Source of the DNA: Balneolia bacterium
Lineage (GTDB): Bacteria; Bacteroidota; Rhodothermia; Balneolales; Cyclonatronaceae
Assembly (NCBI GenBank): GCA_022565795.1
Contig: JAIUMA010000033.1
Span: 1-34,933, forward strand
Direction of reading: 5' to 3'
DNA length: 34,933 nt
The first letter of the stretch is position 1, and every line of letters begins with the position of its first letter. Positions 9,806-17,030 of this stretch are shown here, one piece after another. The translations under genes and the position numbers were made by a program. Below the pieces are notes generated by a model that saw only the letters and a list, made by a program, of their open reading frames with translations, searched no databases and had not been told where the DNA came from.

Positions 9806-10069
9806 TTAGCGGTAGCCCATCCAAAGCGCAAAGAAATAGAGCGTGAGCGCCATCATAAAAACAAACAGCACGCCCACAATGATATTGGCGCCTGAGGGCC
9901 CTTTCATTTCACGTTTGATTACGCCATCGCGCACCTCAAACTTGCGCCTGTTGCCATTGATACCGTTAATGGTAATTTCGGCGTCTTTTGCATTTTCAAC
10001 CACATCTCCGGGCTTTGGATAACGGCCCTTCTGATGAATCACATATTTTCCGTAGGTATGGGCTTTCAT
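9806..10069 (-). CDS. Small C-terminally anchored membrane protein, unknown
   Basis: An 87-residue protein starting KAHTYGKYVIHQKGRYPKPGDVVENAKDAEITINGINGNRRKFEVRDG, an apparently soluble beta-rich part. It is followed by one strong transmembrane helix (IIVGVLFVFMMALTLYFFALWMG) and a short tail. The frame extends upstream to 10108, but Met at 10069 gives a more plausible non-hydrophobic N-terminus. I do not recognise a family. It lies 124 bases after the YceI gene on the same strand and may belong to the distal nos transcript. Function unknown. Confidence 0.65.
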   Translation of the reverse strand: MKAHTYGKYVIHQKGRYPKPGDVVENAKDAEITINGINGNRRKFEVRDGVIKREMKGPSGANIIVGVLFVFMMALTLYFFALWMGYR

Positions 10070-10193
10070 AAGCACAAAACTAAGTTGAAGTAATAATGAT
10101 GTTTCCAAGAAACTCTATAATATAGCACCATTATTATAATTTTGTCATTACGATATTGAACTGAATAAAAAAAATGAGCTGAGCCAGCTCTTG

Positions 10194-10772
10194 TTAGTCC
10201 TGTTTTTGCCTCAGCACCAGATTCACGTCAAGTTCAACTTCATCTCTCATTCGCACAATCAGGACCCTTGGTCTTGAAATATCATAATCTGACAATAGTG
10301 TTGTAAATCCTGCCTTGATTCGCCAGAAACCTTCGTTGCCATCGTATGTAAGAGAACCCGTAACTTCAATATCTCTGCTAATTTCTTTCAGCAGGAAGGT
10401 TCCCTGAGCCTTTACCTCATGCTCTTCTCCATTGTCAAAATCTGGAATGCTTGCCAGGCTGCCCGTAAATTCAGCATAAGGATACTCGTCTGTTTCGAGG
10501 TAGTCTTCATGCATATTCCTGTCGCGTCTGCTGTTCCCGGTATCGAGGCTCCGCAAATCTACTTTGAAATTAAATTCACCCGTCTCCAGATTCAGCGATC
10601 CCGTAACGTCTTCAGTGACTCCGCTAAAGTTCTCTATTTGAGTGCTGCCGAAGAATGTAACTTCACCAGAATCCACTTCCAGCTGCTGCCCGAACAGATC
10701 AGGACAGAGTGAAACAGTGAACAACAGAATGATGGCACTCAAGGCCAGATTATGGATTGATTTACGGAGCAT
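10194..10772 (-). CDS. YceI-family periplasmic lipid-binding-like protein
   Basis: A 192-residue protein with an N-terminal signal peptide (hydrophobic residues 10-24, ending LFGQ). YceI proteins are periplasmic lipocalin-like barrels that bind polyisoprenoid or similar lipids. The family pattern is clear: VTFFGSTQIENFSGVTEDVTGSLNLETGEFNFKVDLRSLDTGNSRRDRNMHEDYLETDEYPYAEFTGSL, with the RD..M...YLE...YP...F signature. It follows the oxidase-like gene by 48 bases on the same strand, so it may be co-transcribed with the nos genes. Whether it serves nitrous oxide respiration is unknown. Confidence 0.88.
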   Translation of the reverse strand: MLRKSIHNLALSAIILLFTVSLCPDLFGQQLEVDSGEVTFFGSTQIENFSGVTEDVTGSLNLETGEFNFKVDLRSLDTGNSRRDRNMHEDYLETDEYPYAEFTGSLASIPDFDNGEEHEVKAQGTFLLKEISRDIEVTGSLTYDGNEGFWRIKAGFTTLLSDYDISRPRVLIVRMRDEVELDVNLVLRQKQD

Positions 10773-10820
10773 ACATGATCAAACAACGGGGTCTCTCTTT
10801 AGGTTTCCCGTCCCGTGGTG

Positions 10821-12032
10821 TCAAACAGGTCTTGATGGTCTCTGTAATTTCTGATACAATACCTGAGCAACGCCAAGAATAAACACAACACCCAGCATGC
10901 CCATAATCTGCTGCCAGGGCCAGAAGAGGTAAATTCCAGACATAGCGCCGAGTGGTATCCAGAAGAGGATGACTGTAGTGCCAAGTACGCTTATTAGCAG
11001 CAGCGTGCTTACGATCGCGGATGTTTTTTTCGAACTCCGGAGCCCATCACAAATAAACCATAGCAGTAAGGGCGTTACCAAACCGAGCAGCACCATATGC
11101 AGAAAACCAACCTTCAGCAGGTGATTTTGGGTGAGGTAGATTAAATCGGGGAAATAGCTCAAGGGCTGCACCACGGCTTTGATACCGAGTAGCACAATGG
11201 CAGCGGCCGGTATGAGCTTCACGCTTCCGATCGACTCCGTCACCGTGCGGCTCAGCACCGGCAAAAGCATCAGGATACCGATTCCGTGGAGCAGGTTAAA
11301 TACAAATCCGATGCGTATCAGTCGCTCGCTTATACCCAAAGGATAGAGCATAGAGAGCAATGCCGGCAGCAGCGTGATAAACATCAGGTTGAGGGCGAAC
11401 TGCTCTCTCCTGCCCGACCGGACCGCGACTTCCGGCCGGCTGAACCAGATGGCGAGCATCATAAATATAATCCAGCCGTTGAGCAGCAGAAACAGGTAGC
11501 TGCCCAGCCAGAACATCGCCATGGTTCCGGTCATGCCGCCGGTGAAAGCCAGCGCAAATGGTCCGAATCCTGAAAGCACGTGCCACAGCCAGGCCGCTCC
11601 GGCGAAATCACGGGAGATATCGGATCGTCGTTTCTCCGGCCGCAGCAAAAACAGAACCGCCAGCCAGAGCGTTAGAAACAGATGCATGCTGGAAAAGAGG
11701 ATTGACCAGAACGCGTAACCCTGCATTGCAAACGACACCAGCATCCCCAGGTTCGATAGCTGCAGACCAACCGACATGGGCACCAGCACCCGGCCGGCCG
11801 TTTCGACCCGGATAAAGAGCTTAAGCGTGTAGCCTGCCATCACCAGATAGACCCAGCCAAGAAGCGCCGCATGCGTGTGTGCATGAATCAGGTTCGGAAT
11901 CTGAAACCACGTTTGCCACGGGCTGTGCCACTCAAAACGAATCCACGTGCCGATAGCTACTGCAATCAGAAGCCAGACGAGCGCCGGCAGAAAGTACCAG
12001 TGCCGGATTTTGTTATTAAGACTCTTATTCAT
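10821..12032 (-). CDS. Heme-copper-oxidase-like / NnrS-like polytopic membrane protein
   Basis: A 403-residue inner-membrane protein with about 11-12 hydrophobic helices. Near the N-terminus, IPNLIHAHTHAALLGWVYLVMAGYTLKLF resembles the heme-ligand helix of cbb3 oxidase or NorB subunit I and also NnrS proteins. Further His residues sit in helices (LWHVLSGFG, LLHGIGILML, NHLLKVGFLHMVLLG), but I cannot see a full set of six oxidase ligands in the canonical spacing. A role in heme, copper or NO handling next to nos genes is inference. I chose the ATG at 12032, not 12044, because it overlaps the end of the small upstream gene by 8 bases (coupled translation). True catalytic oxidase activity is doubtful. 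Confidence 0.7.
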   Translation of the reverse strand: MNKSLNNKIRHWYFLPALVWLLIAVAIGTWIRFEWHSPWQTWFQIPNLIHAHTHAALLGWVYLVMAGYTLKLFIRVETAGRVLVPMSVGLQLSNLGMLVSFAMQGYAFWSILFSSMHLFLTLWLAVLFLLRPEKRRSDISRDFAGAAWLWHVLSGFGPFALAFTGGMTGTMAMFWLGSYLFLLLNGWIIFMMLAIWFSRPEVAVRSGRREQFALNLMFITLLPALLSMLYPLGISERLIRIGFVFNLLHGIGILMLLPVLSRTVTESIGSVKLIPAAAIVLLGIKAVVQPLSYFPDLIYLTQNHLLKVGFLHMVLLGLVTPLLLWFICDGLRSSKKTSAIVSTLLLISVLGTTVILFWIPLGAMSGIYLFWPWQQIMGMLGVVFILGVAQVLYQKLQRPSRPV

Positions 12033-12138
12033 GTTTGTGTCCACGTTTTTTCACTCTTTTCAAAAGGGGAATGATGATGAACAGGCAGCCCGAAAGAAGA
12101 AGCGCGCCAAATACGAGCAGACGAGACGGTGTTGGCAT
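12025..12138 (-). CDS. 37-residue single-helix membrane peptide in the nos operon
   Basis: An overlooked small frame reads MPTPSRLLVFGALLLSGC, then LFIIIPLLKRVKKRGHKHE. It has one transmembrane helix of about 20 residues followed by a strongly basic, His-containing cytoplasmic tail (positive-inside rule). It begins 19 bases after the stop of the DUF2249 gene and its last 8 bases overlap the start of the oxidase-like gene, an arrangement typical of a real, translationally coupled gene. The layout recalls small CcoQ-like or CcoS-like oxidase accessory peptides, but I see no specific match. No clear Shine-Dalgarno is present. Confidence 0.6.
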   Translation of the reverse strand: MPTPSRLLVFGALLLSGCLFIIIPLLKRVKKRGHKHE

Positions 12139-12157
12139 GGTTCAGTTCAGCCGTAAG

Positions 12158-12466
12158 TTAATTGGGTTTCTCTTTGCCTTTCCCGTGGCGACAGCTGCAG
12201 CCCGACATCTCCTCAGCGCTTCGCTGATCTTCAGCAGGTCTGGTAATGCGCGTGATTTCAATCAGGAAGGTACCGTCAGGTCGGGCCGTCTTATCCCAGG
12301 AAAACTGACCCGGGCGCTCAAACAGAAACTGGAAATAGAGCGGCTTGGGGTCATGGTTGATTTTGAGCACAACGGCTTCGTGCACATCAGCCTTATCGAA
12401 CGTTTCGAAAATGAGGCGATGTCGGTCGGCCTGTGGCACGCTTTCAATTTCAATTTCGTGGTTCAT
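12158..12466 (-). CDS. DUF2249 domain protein
   Basis: A 102-residue soluble protein. The pattern VPQADRHRLIFETFDKADVHEAVVLKINHDPKPLYFQFLFERPGQFSWD is the DUF2249 signature (ERH..IF..F, then 'NDHDPKPLYYQF', then G.F.W). DUF2249 proteins often accompany NO- and denitrification-related genes and hemerythrin-like proteins, but have no proven reaction. The tail SGCSCRHGKG adds a Cys-x-Cys that could bind a metal. The frame continues upstream to 12505, but the ATG at 12466 gives the normal family start. It follows nosY by about 54 bases. Confidence 0.82.
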   Translation of the reverse strand: MNHEIEIESVPQADRHRLIFETFDKADVHEAVVLKINHDPKPLYFQFLFERPGQFSWDKTARPDGTFLIEITRITRPAEDQRSAEEMSGCSCRHGKGKEKPN

Positions 12467-12520
12467 AGTAGTGTAGTTGGATTTCAGTATTAGGGTCGGA
12501 TTCATGGGATTTTGCTTTAT

Positions 12521-13312
12521 CTAAAAGTCTTTGCTTACAAAGCGTCTTGCGCCCCAGGCGAGCGGAAGGCTGATCCAGAGCATCAATACACCCGCAATGG
12601 TGAGCAGACCTCCGGTGCTGCCGAGGAAACGCTGGAAAAGCGCTCCGGTGAAGCCCATTAACGTGGAGGCTTCAAACTCGATGAGCAGGGCAATTCGGGC
12701 CAGATCAAGCGGATTCAGCATCGACATCACAAGCACCGGCTGCTGAAGCGGGTAATCGGAAAACATGTAGATAACCACTAGGATGAGGCCATCATAAATC
12801 ACCGCAAAAAAGAGCCACATTACCACCGCCAGCCCGAGCCCCTTAATCTTGTCTTCGGTGAGCAGGGCTATCATAAATGCCAGTGCCGAGAAGATGGTAG
12901 TAAGGATGATGGCGGTTCCGATGAGGTAGCCAAGGGCAGCGAGATGTGATATCAGCACGCCGTTCCAGATGAACGGGAGGGCGATTCCTGCGGCTACGGT
13001 TACCGAAAGCGGCAGCATCAGGCCCGCAAAGAGGGCGCTGAACATCTCGCCGCGCTTCACGGGCTGAGAGAGCATCAGCTCGGTGTATTCGCGCGAGTTG
13101 TAGACATACATAGTACCAAGCATGATGCTCACCAGCGGAATCACCAGCAGAACGACGTTCATCAGGCTCAGGATTACGCGGTCGCCGGAGCCGCCGAAGC
13201 GGAACAGAGCGTCGGTTACCAGAATGAAGAAAGCCAGATAGAAAATCACCCAGCGGCTGCGCATCACGTCGCGAAGCTGGTATTTTATGAGTTTGAGCGT
13301 GTTGGTTTTCAT
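12521..13312 (-). CDS. nosY: NosY, ABC transporter permease for nitrous oxide reductase maturation
   Basis: A 263-residue integral membrane protein with six predicted helices, the normal size for NosY. NosY forms the membrane channel of the NosDFY complex, which supplies the sulfur or copper species needed to build the CuZ centre of NosZ. The N-terminal helix (LIKYQLRDVMRSRWVIFYLAFFILVTDALFRFGG) and the VYNSREYTELMLSQPVKRGEMF coupling-helix region fit ABC-2-type permeases of the NosY group. Its ATG overlaps the TGA stop of nosF (ATGA), so the two should be translated together. Confidence 0.92.
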   Translation of the reverse strand: MKTNTLKLIKYQLRDVMRSRWVIFYLAFFILVTDALFRFGGSGDRVILSLMNVVLLVIPLVSIMLGTMYVYNSREYTELMLSQPVKRGEMFSALFAGLMLPLSVTVAAGIALPFIWNGVLISHLAALGYLIGTAIILTTIFSALAFMIALLTEDKIKGLGLAVVMWLFFAVIYDGLILVVIYMFSDYPLQQPVLVMSMLNPLDLARIALLIEFEASTLMGFTGALFQRFLGSTGGLLTIAGVLMLWISLPLAWGARRFVSKDF

Positions 13313-14019
13313 CAGGCGGCTCCTTTCATTTTTCGGGCGATGGCGCGCTCAAGCGTGCGCTCACCGGTGGTTTCAAGCAGTTCGGTTACGGTCATCTCGA
13401 AGTGAATGAGGCCGTCGAGTATATACACGACTTTATCGGCCAGCTCCTGAATCTCACTCATAATGTGTGAGGTGAGGATGATGGTTTTTCCATTGCTCTT
13501 TTCACGGGCAATCTTGTCCTTCAGACAGCTCGATGAAACGGGGTCGAGTCCTGCCGACGGCTCATCCAGAAACACTACCGGCGGACGAAACAGAAACGCC
13601 AGCACGGCGCTTACTTTTTGCCGGTTGCCGCCGGAAAGCGTCTTAAACTTCTTGCCTAATTCCGTCTTCAGGTTAAAGGCGTGAAAAAGCTCTTCATCGG
13701 TATCTTCGGGATTCCCGCGCACATCGCGCACCATGTCGATAATTTCCTGCACGGTGAGGTTATCCGGGTAGCGGGCGTTCTGCGGCATATAGCCGATTCC
13801 GCTTCGGTAGGAAGCGTCTCCGTTTATGCGTTTGCCGTTTATGGTTATGTGGCCCGAGTCTGGTTTCACCAGGCCGAGCATACTTTTGATGAGGGTGGTT
13901 TTCCCCGCCCCGTTCGGTCCGAGCACGGCCGTAACTTCATGCGGACTGATGCTGAGATCCAGCCCGCGCAGTACGTCGAGCTTGCCGAAGGATTTGCTAA
14001 TATGTTCTATCTGAATCAT
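13312..14019 (-). CDS. nosF: NosF, ATPase subunit of the NosDFY transporter
   Basis: A 235-residue cytoplasmic ATP-binding cassette protein. Visible motifs in order: Walker A GPNGAGKTT near residues 35-43, Q-loop YMPQNARYPDNLTV near 78, signature LSGGNRQKV near 128, Walker B VVFLDEPSAGLDP near 148, and the switch His in LTSHIMSE near 181. It drives the NosDFY complex that delivers material for NosZ copper-site assembly. Both ends overlap neighbours by ATGA (nosD upstream, nosY downstream), which shows a tightly coupled nosDFY unit and makes the specific assignment secure rather than a generic ABC ATPase. Confidence 0.93.
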   Translation of the reverse strand: MIQIEHISKSFGKLDVLRGLDLSISPHEVTAVLGPNGAGKTTLIKSMLGLVKPDSGHITINGKRINGDASYRSGIGYMPQNARYPDNLTVQEIIDMVRDVRGNPEDTDEELFHAFNLKTELGKKFKTLSGGNRQKVSAVLAFLFRPPVVFLDEPSAGLDPVSSSCLKDKIAREKSNGKTIILTSHIMSEIQELADKVVYILDGLIHFEMTVTELLETTGERTLERAIARKMKGAA

Positions 14020-15263
14020 GGTAAAGGAGATTTCATGAGTGGATACTCGTCGACCAGGGTTTCCGGGGTGAGGGCCGGCATTACGCGCTCGGCCAGATCG
14101 AGTACATCAATAAAGAGGCTGCGGTGCAGAATAAGCGAAATCGGGTTTCTCTCTACAATGATGGAGTAGAGCCTCACCGGACGGTGCGGAACGTCGCCGA
14201 TGCCATCACCCTCCAGATCATACCCATCGTATCTGCTCCAGTAGTTTCGCTCGAAGGTGTTGTAGTGCTGCCGGCTGTTGGTCGCCACATCAAAGGTGTT
14301 GTCGATAAAGGCGTTATCGGTAAACACATTCCGGGTGCTGTTGGCCCAGATTTTCACGGCCCATCCGTTGCGCTCAAAAAGATTCTTTTCGATCTGCACG
14401 CCGTTTGACCCTTCCGAGTAAATCCCGATGGTATTGTTGAGAAAACGGTTATTCGAAATCAGGCTGTTGTCGATATCCTTGAGCAGAATACCGTATGAAG
14501 CGGGCCCGACATTATCGGCAAATATGTTGCCCGACATGTCTACTTCCTGCGAGTACATCACCGCCACGCCGGCGTTGTTTCTGCGGAACTCGTTTCGCGA
14601 ATATTCGGAGTCGCGCGAAAACATGTAGTGCAGACCGTAGCGGCGGTTGTCGGTGGCTATGTTGTCGGTAATGCGCACCTCTTTGGCAAATTCAAGGTAA
14701 ATTCCGTCCCGGTGGTGGTGAATCTGATTTTCTCTTACGGTGATACGCTCGGTGTCGAACAGGTGAATACCGTTGCCCGAGTTCGACTCCCGGTCGCCTC
14801 CGCCGCTGATTCTATTTCTCTCCACCAGACTGTCTTTCGCACGCGACAAGTACACGCTGAACATGCTGTCTTCAAATACGTTGTCCCGAATGATGACACC
14901 AGATGCGCTTTCAACCCTCACCGCCGATAAATCCCGAACGTGGCTCAGTCCGGTGTTGCGAATTGTGAGCCCTTCAACCTGCACGGAGTCTGCTTTAATG
15001 ACGATGATGTGCGCGCCTCCTTTCATGCCGTCGATAACAGCTCCGTCCTCTCCCCGAAGGATGATGCGCGCCGTTTCTATGGTGATGCCGCTTTCCTCGT
15101 AAACACCGGCCGGGATGATAATCACATCGCCGGGCTCAGACTGATCAATAGCCAGCTGAATGCTGCTTTCGACACGAATCTCACGATCGGATGCCAGCAG
15201 GCTTACGCTCAGCACCAGAAGCAGCGAAAGCAGAAGAAGGATGCGTTTTTTGAGGTTTTTCAT
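14016..15263 (-). CDS. nosD: NosD, periplasmic beta-helix protein for CuZ assembly
   Basis: A 415-residue exported protein. After a signal peptide (KNLKKRILLLLSLLLVLSVSLLAS), it carries about 12 right-handed parallel beta-helix rungs with repeating N.I......GI / N.F..N patterns (VEGLTIRNTG, VIIRDNVFED, SLVERNRISGG and so on), the NosD/CASH fold. The C-terminal NYWSRYDGYDLEGDGIGDVPHRP is a NosD hallmark. It acts in the periplasm with NosF and NosY in maturation of NosZ. I chose ATG 15263 over the upstream frame opening at 15320 because GAGG lies eight bases before it and it restores the signal peptide. Its stop overlaps the nosF start. Confidence 0.94.
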   Translation of the reverse strand: MKNLKKRILLLLSLLLVLSVSLLASDREIRVESSIQLAIDQSEPGDVIIIPAGVYEESGITIETARIILRGEDGAVIDGMKGGAHIIVIKADSVQVEGLTIRNTGLSHVRDLSAVRVESASGVIIRDNVFEDSMFSVYLSRAKDSLVERNRISGGGDRESNSGNGIHLFDTERITVRENQIHHHRDGIYLEFAKEVRITDNIATDNRRYGLHYMFSRDSEYSRNEFRRNNAGVAVMYSQEVDMSGNIFADNVGPASYGILLKDIDNSLISNNRFLNNTIGIYSEGSNGVQIEKNLFERNGWAVKIWANSTRNVFTDNAFIDNTFDVATNSRQHYNTFERNYWSRYDGYDLEGDGIGDVPHRPVRLYSIIVERNPISLILHRSLFIDVLDLAERVMPALTPETLVDEYPLMKSPLP

Positions 15264-15273
15264 GGTTTCAACC

Positions 15274-15762
15274 TCAGTTTGCGGCTGGAATTGTTTCGCG
15301 ACCGTCGAGCCAGGCTTCATTCACCAGCTGCATTACGCCAAGCCATGCCTTGATTTCTCCGCCGTAGCTGTTTTGATTCGCTTCGGCATGGCGGCGATTT
15401 TCATAAGCCGAAAGGTTCAGACCCATCGGGCTGCGAAGCTGATCGCTGTACAGATAGTGCGCTTCGTGCGCATTCACCCAGGTATCCGGACTTTCAAAGT
15501 CAGGAACCCAGCGGGAATGGATCCGGTCCTGCTCGAGTCCGCCGGTCAGTTCATAGGCAGCCAGACACTCAACCGAGTCAAAAAACCAGGTCTTGCCGGT
15601 TGTGCTCACCATTTGGGATCCAAAGGGTTTATCGCTGATAATCATTCTGCAGTGGGCGCATTCATCCTGGCCAATCATAATATCTTTGGGGCCGGGCTCG
15701 CAGGCCATCAGCGTGGTTAAGGCAAAAGCCAGCGTAAGAATCAGATTAACACGTGTTTTCAT
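15274..15762 (-). CDS. nosL: NosL, copper chaperone lipoprotein
   Basis: A 162-residue lipoprotein. The leader ends in the lipobox TLMAC (Cys21), placing it on the outer face of a membrane. NosL delivers Cu(I) to apo-NosZ. The metal motif DECAHCRMII (Cys35, Cys38, Met40) is intact, followed by the family segments GKTWFFDSVECLAAYE and WVNAHEAHYLYSD. The Met at 15762 was preferred over GTG 15774 because it gives a clean K/R-rich n-region. It is followed 10 bases later by nosD. A second NosL-like gene that lacks this motif lies directly upstream. Confidence 0.93.
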   Translation of the reverse strand: MKTRVNLILTLAFALTTLMACEPGPKDIMIGQDECAHCRMIISDKPFGSQMVSTTGKTWFFDSVECLAAYELTGGLEQDRIHSRWVPDFESPDTWVNAHEAHYLYSDQLRSPMGLNLSAYENRRHAEANQNSYGGEIKAWLGVMQLVNEAWLDGRETIPAAN

Positions 15763-15803
15763 AGCTTTTCTCACTTTTAAGTCGTACTAATTGCTGCGGA
15801 TTT

Positions 15804-16310
15804 TCAGGCCTCTTCGAAGAGTGCAATCATCTCATCCCAGCTTAAGTAGGCGCCGGGATAGGCTTCGTAGACGCGGTTTTTCATATGTTCGTTGGTTTTA
15901 TCGAGAGCTGAAAGATGATGCCCTCCCGGACTCGGTCGCAGTCTGCTGTGCAGGTACACCGCGTCGTGGATTCCAATGAAGCGCTTGCCGTCTATAAAGT
16001 CCACCACATAGAGCTGCAGGCTTTCCGAGGAGCGTTCACCGGCTTTCAACCAGTACACCAGGTCTTCCACGCTTCGAAAGTGCCAGGTATCGGATCCGTT
16101 AACCGCTCTGGCGCCGTAGCGCGCATTTCTAATGAGCTCCCCGCTCCAGTCGCAGTTCAGCTCGTTATACGGCATCTGGTCGTTTACAGCAGCGCCGCCA
16201 TCCGGGCTTAGGTCGCGTGGCGACTCCGACTGCCCGGCTGTGCATGCCAGCAGCAGGAAAGCTGCTGCGGAAATTATGATTGCTATGGTCAGGTTGCGTT
16301 TCATGGACAT
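15804..16310 (-). CDS. NosL-like lipoprotein lacking the copper motif
   Basis: A 168-residue lipoprotein (lipobox LLLAC, Cys23) that matches NosL in size, position and fold elements: GSDTWHFRSVEDLVYWLKAG aligns with the NosL 'GKTWFFDSVECLAAYEL' strand, and VVDFIDGKRFIGIHDAVYLHS with 'WVPDFESPDTWVNAHEAHYLYS'. The metal-binding loop is altered: NosL has CAHCRM, here CDWSGE, so the second Cys and the Met are replaced and only Cys53 remains. It may have a structural or partner role in CuZ assembly rather than copper delivery, or bind metal through other residues. It lies 14 bases after the membrane protein and 41 bases before nosL. Confidence 0.75.
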   Translation of the reverse strand: MSMKRNLTIAIIISAAAFLLLACTAGQSESPRDLSPDGGAAVNDQMPYNELNCDWSGELIRNARYGARAVNGSDTWHFRSVEDLVYWLKAGERSSESLQLYVVDFIDGKRFIGIHDAVYLHSRLRPSPGGHHLSALDKTNEHMKNRVYEAYPGAYLSWDEMIALFEEA

Positions 16311-16324
16311 TCTGTCAAAAGGCT

Positions 16325-16909
16325 TCAGTTTTGGGGACGGGCGGCTGATTTGTTCAGCCAGGCCGAGGCTGTCGCAAATCCAAAGGAGAGCGCAAGAAAT
16401 GCGGATCCCCAGTACGGGAAGGATGAAGCCCGTATGTTGAGCAGCTGCTTGGTTCCGATTAGTGGCGGCTGGTAGCTCATGCCGGGCACCTTAATCGGGG
16501 CGCGCGGATCGAGATTATGCCCGTAGTCGTAGCCCCACCACCAGTAGTCGGCAATGCCGGCCAGCGATAGAACTATGAACAGCACGACCCAGCTTATCAG
16601 AAGCTTTTGGTTGCCGGTGAGACCTACGATTAGCGCGAAGGCAATCATCGCTTTTACAATCCACGGGATGATGCGCAGCTCCGGAATTTCTTCTTTGTGA
16701 ATCTCTTTCATCCCGATATAGTGATTCAGCGTGTTGATGCTCTGCAGGTCGTGGCGATTATGCCCCTGAATATCATTGATGGAAATGTACATTCCGATTC
16801 CTTCGGGATATTGCGGGGCAGTCATGCTGATGCTCCAGAAAGGTATGTACCAAAGCGGAATCAGAATTAAGCCTGCCAGTATGATGAGGAGTCGCGCCCG
16901 GATTGACAT
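16325..16909 (-). CDS. Four-helix membrane protein of the nos cluster
   Basis: A 194-residue inner-membrane protein with hydrophobic segments near residues 8-24, 86-104, 106-124 and 166-184. Between helices 1 and 2 lies a periplasmic-looking loop with QGHNRHDLQSINTLNHYIGMKEI. The NHYIGM stretch and the HNRHD segment are rich in potential metal or heme ligands, and another Trp-rich loop (DYWWWGYDYGHNLDP) follows helix 3. I recognise the NHYIGM-type protein as a regular neighbour of clade II nosZ in Bacteroidota, without a demonstrated role. Accessory function in copper handling or electron flow is inference from location. Confidence 0.75.
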   Translation of the reverse strand: MSIRARLLIILAGLILIPLWYIPFWSISMTAPQYPEGIGMYISINDIQGHNRHDLQSINTLNHYIGMKEIHKEEIPELRIIPWIVKAMIAFALIVGLTGNQKLLISWVVLFIVLSLAGIADYWWWGYDYGHNLDPRAPIKVPGMSYQPPLIGTKQLLNIRASSFPYWGSAFLALSFGFATASAWLNKSAARPQN

Positions 16910-16946
16910 GTTGCAGTAGATTTATGAAGGAGTGTTTTTTTGTTTT

Positions 16947-17006
16947 TCAGATTCAGGGTGATGGCGCCCGTGGCCTCACGGAGACCATCACCCTTTACAA
17001 ATCTGA
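16947..17006. repeat. Large two-tier hairpin after nosZ
   Basis: Nested inverted repeats form one long stem in the 121-base gap between nosZ and the next nos gene: outer TCAGATT (16947-16953)/AATCTGA (17000-17006), middle AGGGTGATGG (16955-16964)/CCATCACCCT (16985-16994), inner CCGTG (16968-16972)/CACGG (16977-16981) with a 4-base loop. On the coding (minus) strand the hairpin is followed by A-rich sequence, not a U-run, so it is unlikely to be a full intrinsic terminator. It may stabilise the nosZ mRNA or partly attenuate downstream genes. A related hairpin occurs at 29179-29209. Confidence 0.7.
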
Positions 17007-17030
17007 TTGTTTCAGAACCTGAAGCGTCTG

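Noticed and set aside
12472-12486. TGTAGTTGGATTTCA resembling the CRISPR repeat
   Set aside because: It lies at the start of the DUF2249 gene and the sequence after it is coding, so a tracrRNA is unlikely; recorded only as a weak relative of the 24533 stretch.
16947-17006. Reading the nosZ hairpin as a simple intrinsic terminator
   Set aside because: On the coding strand the stem is followed by A-rich rather than U-rich sequence, and the nos genes continue closely spaced beyond it.
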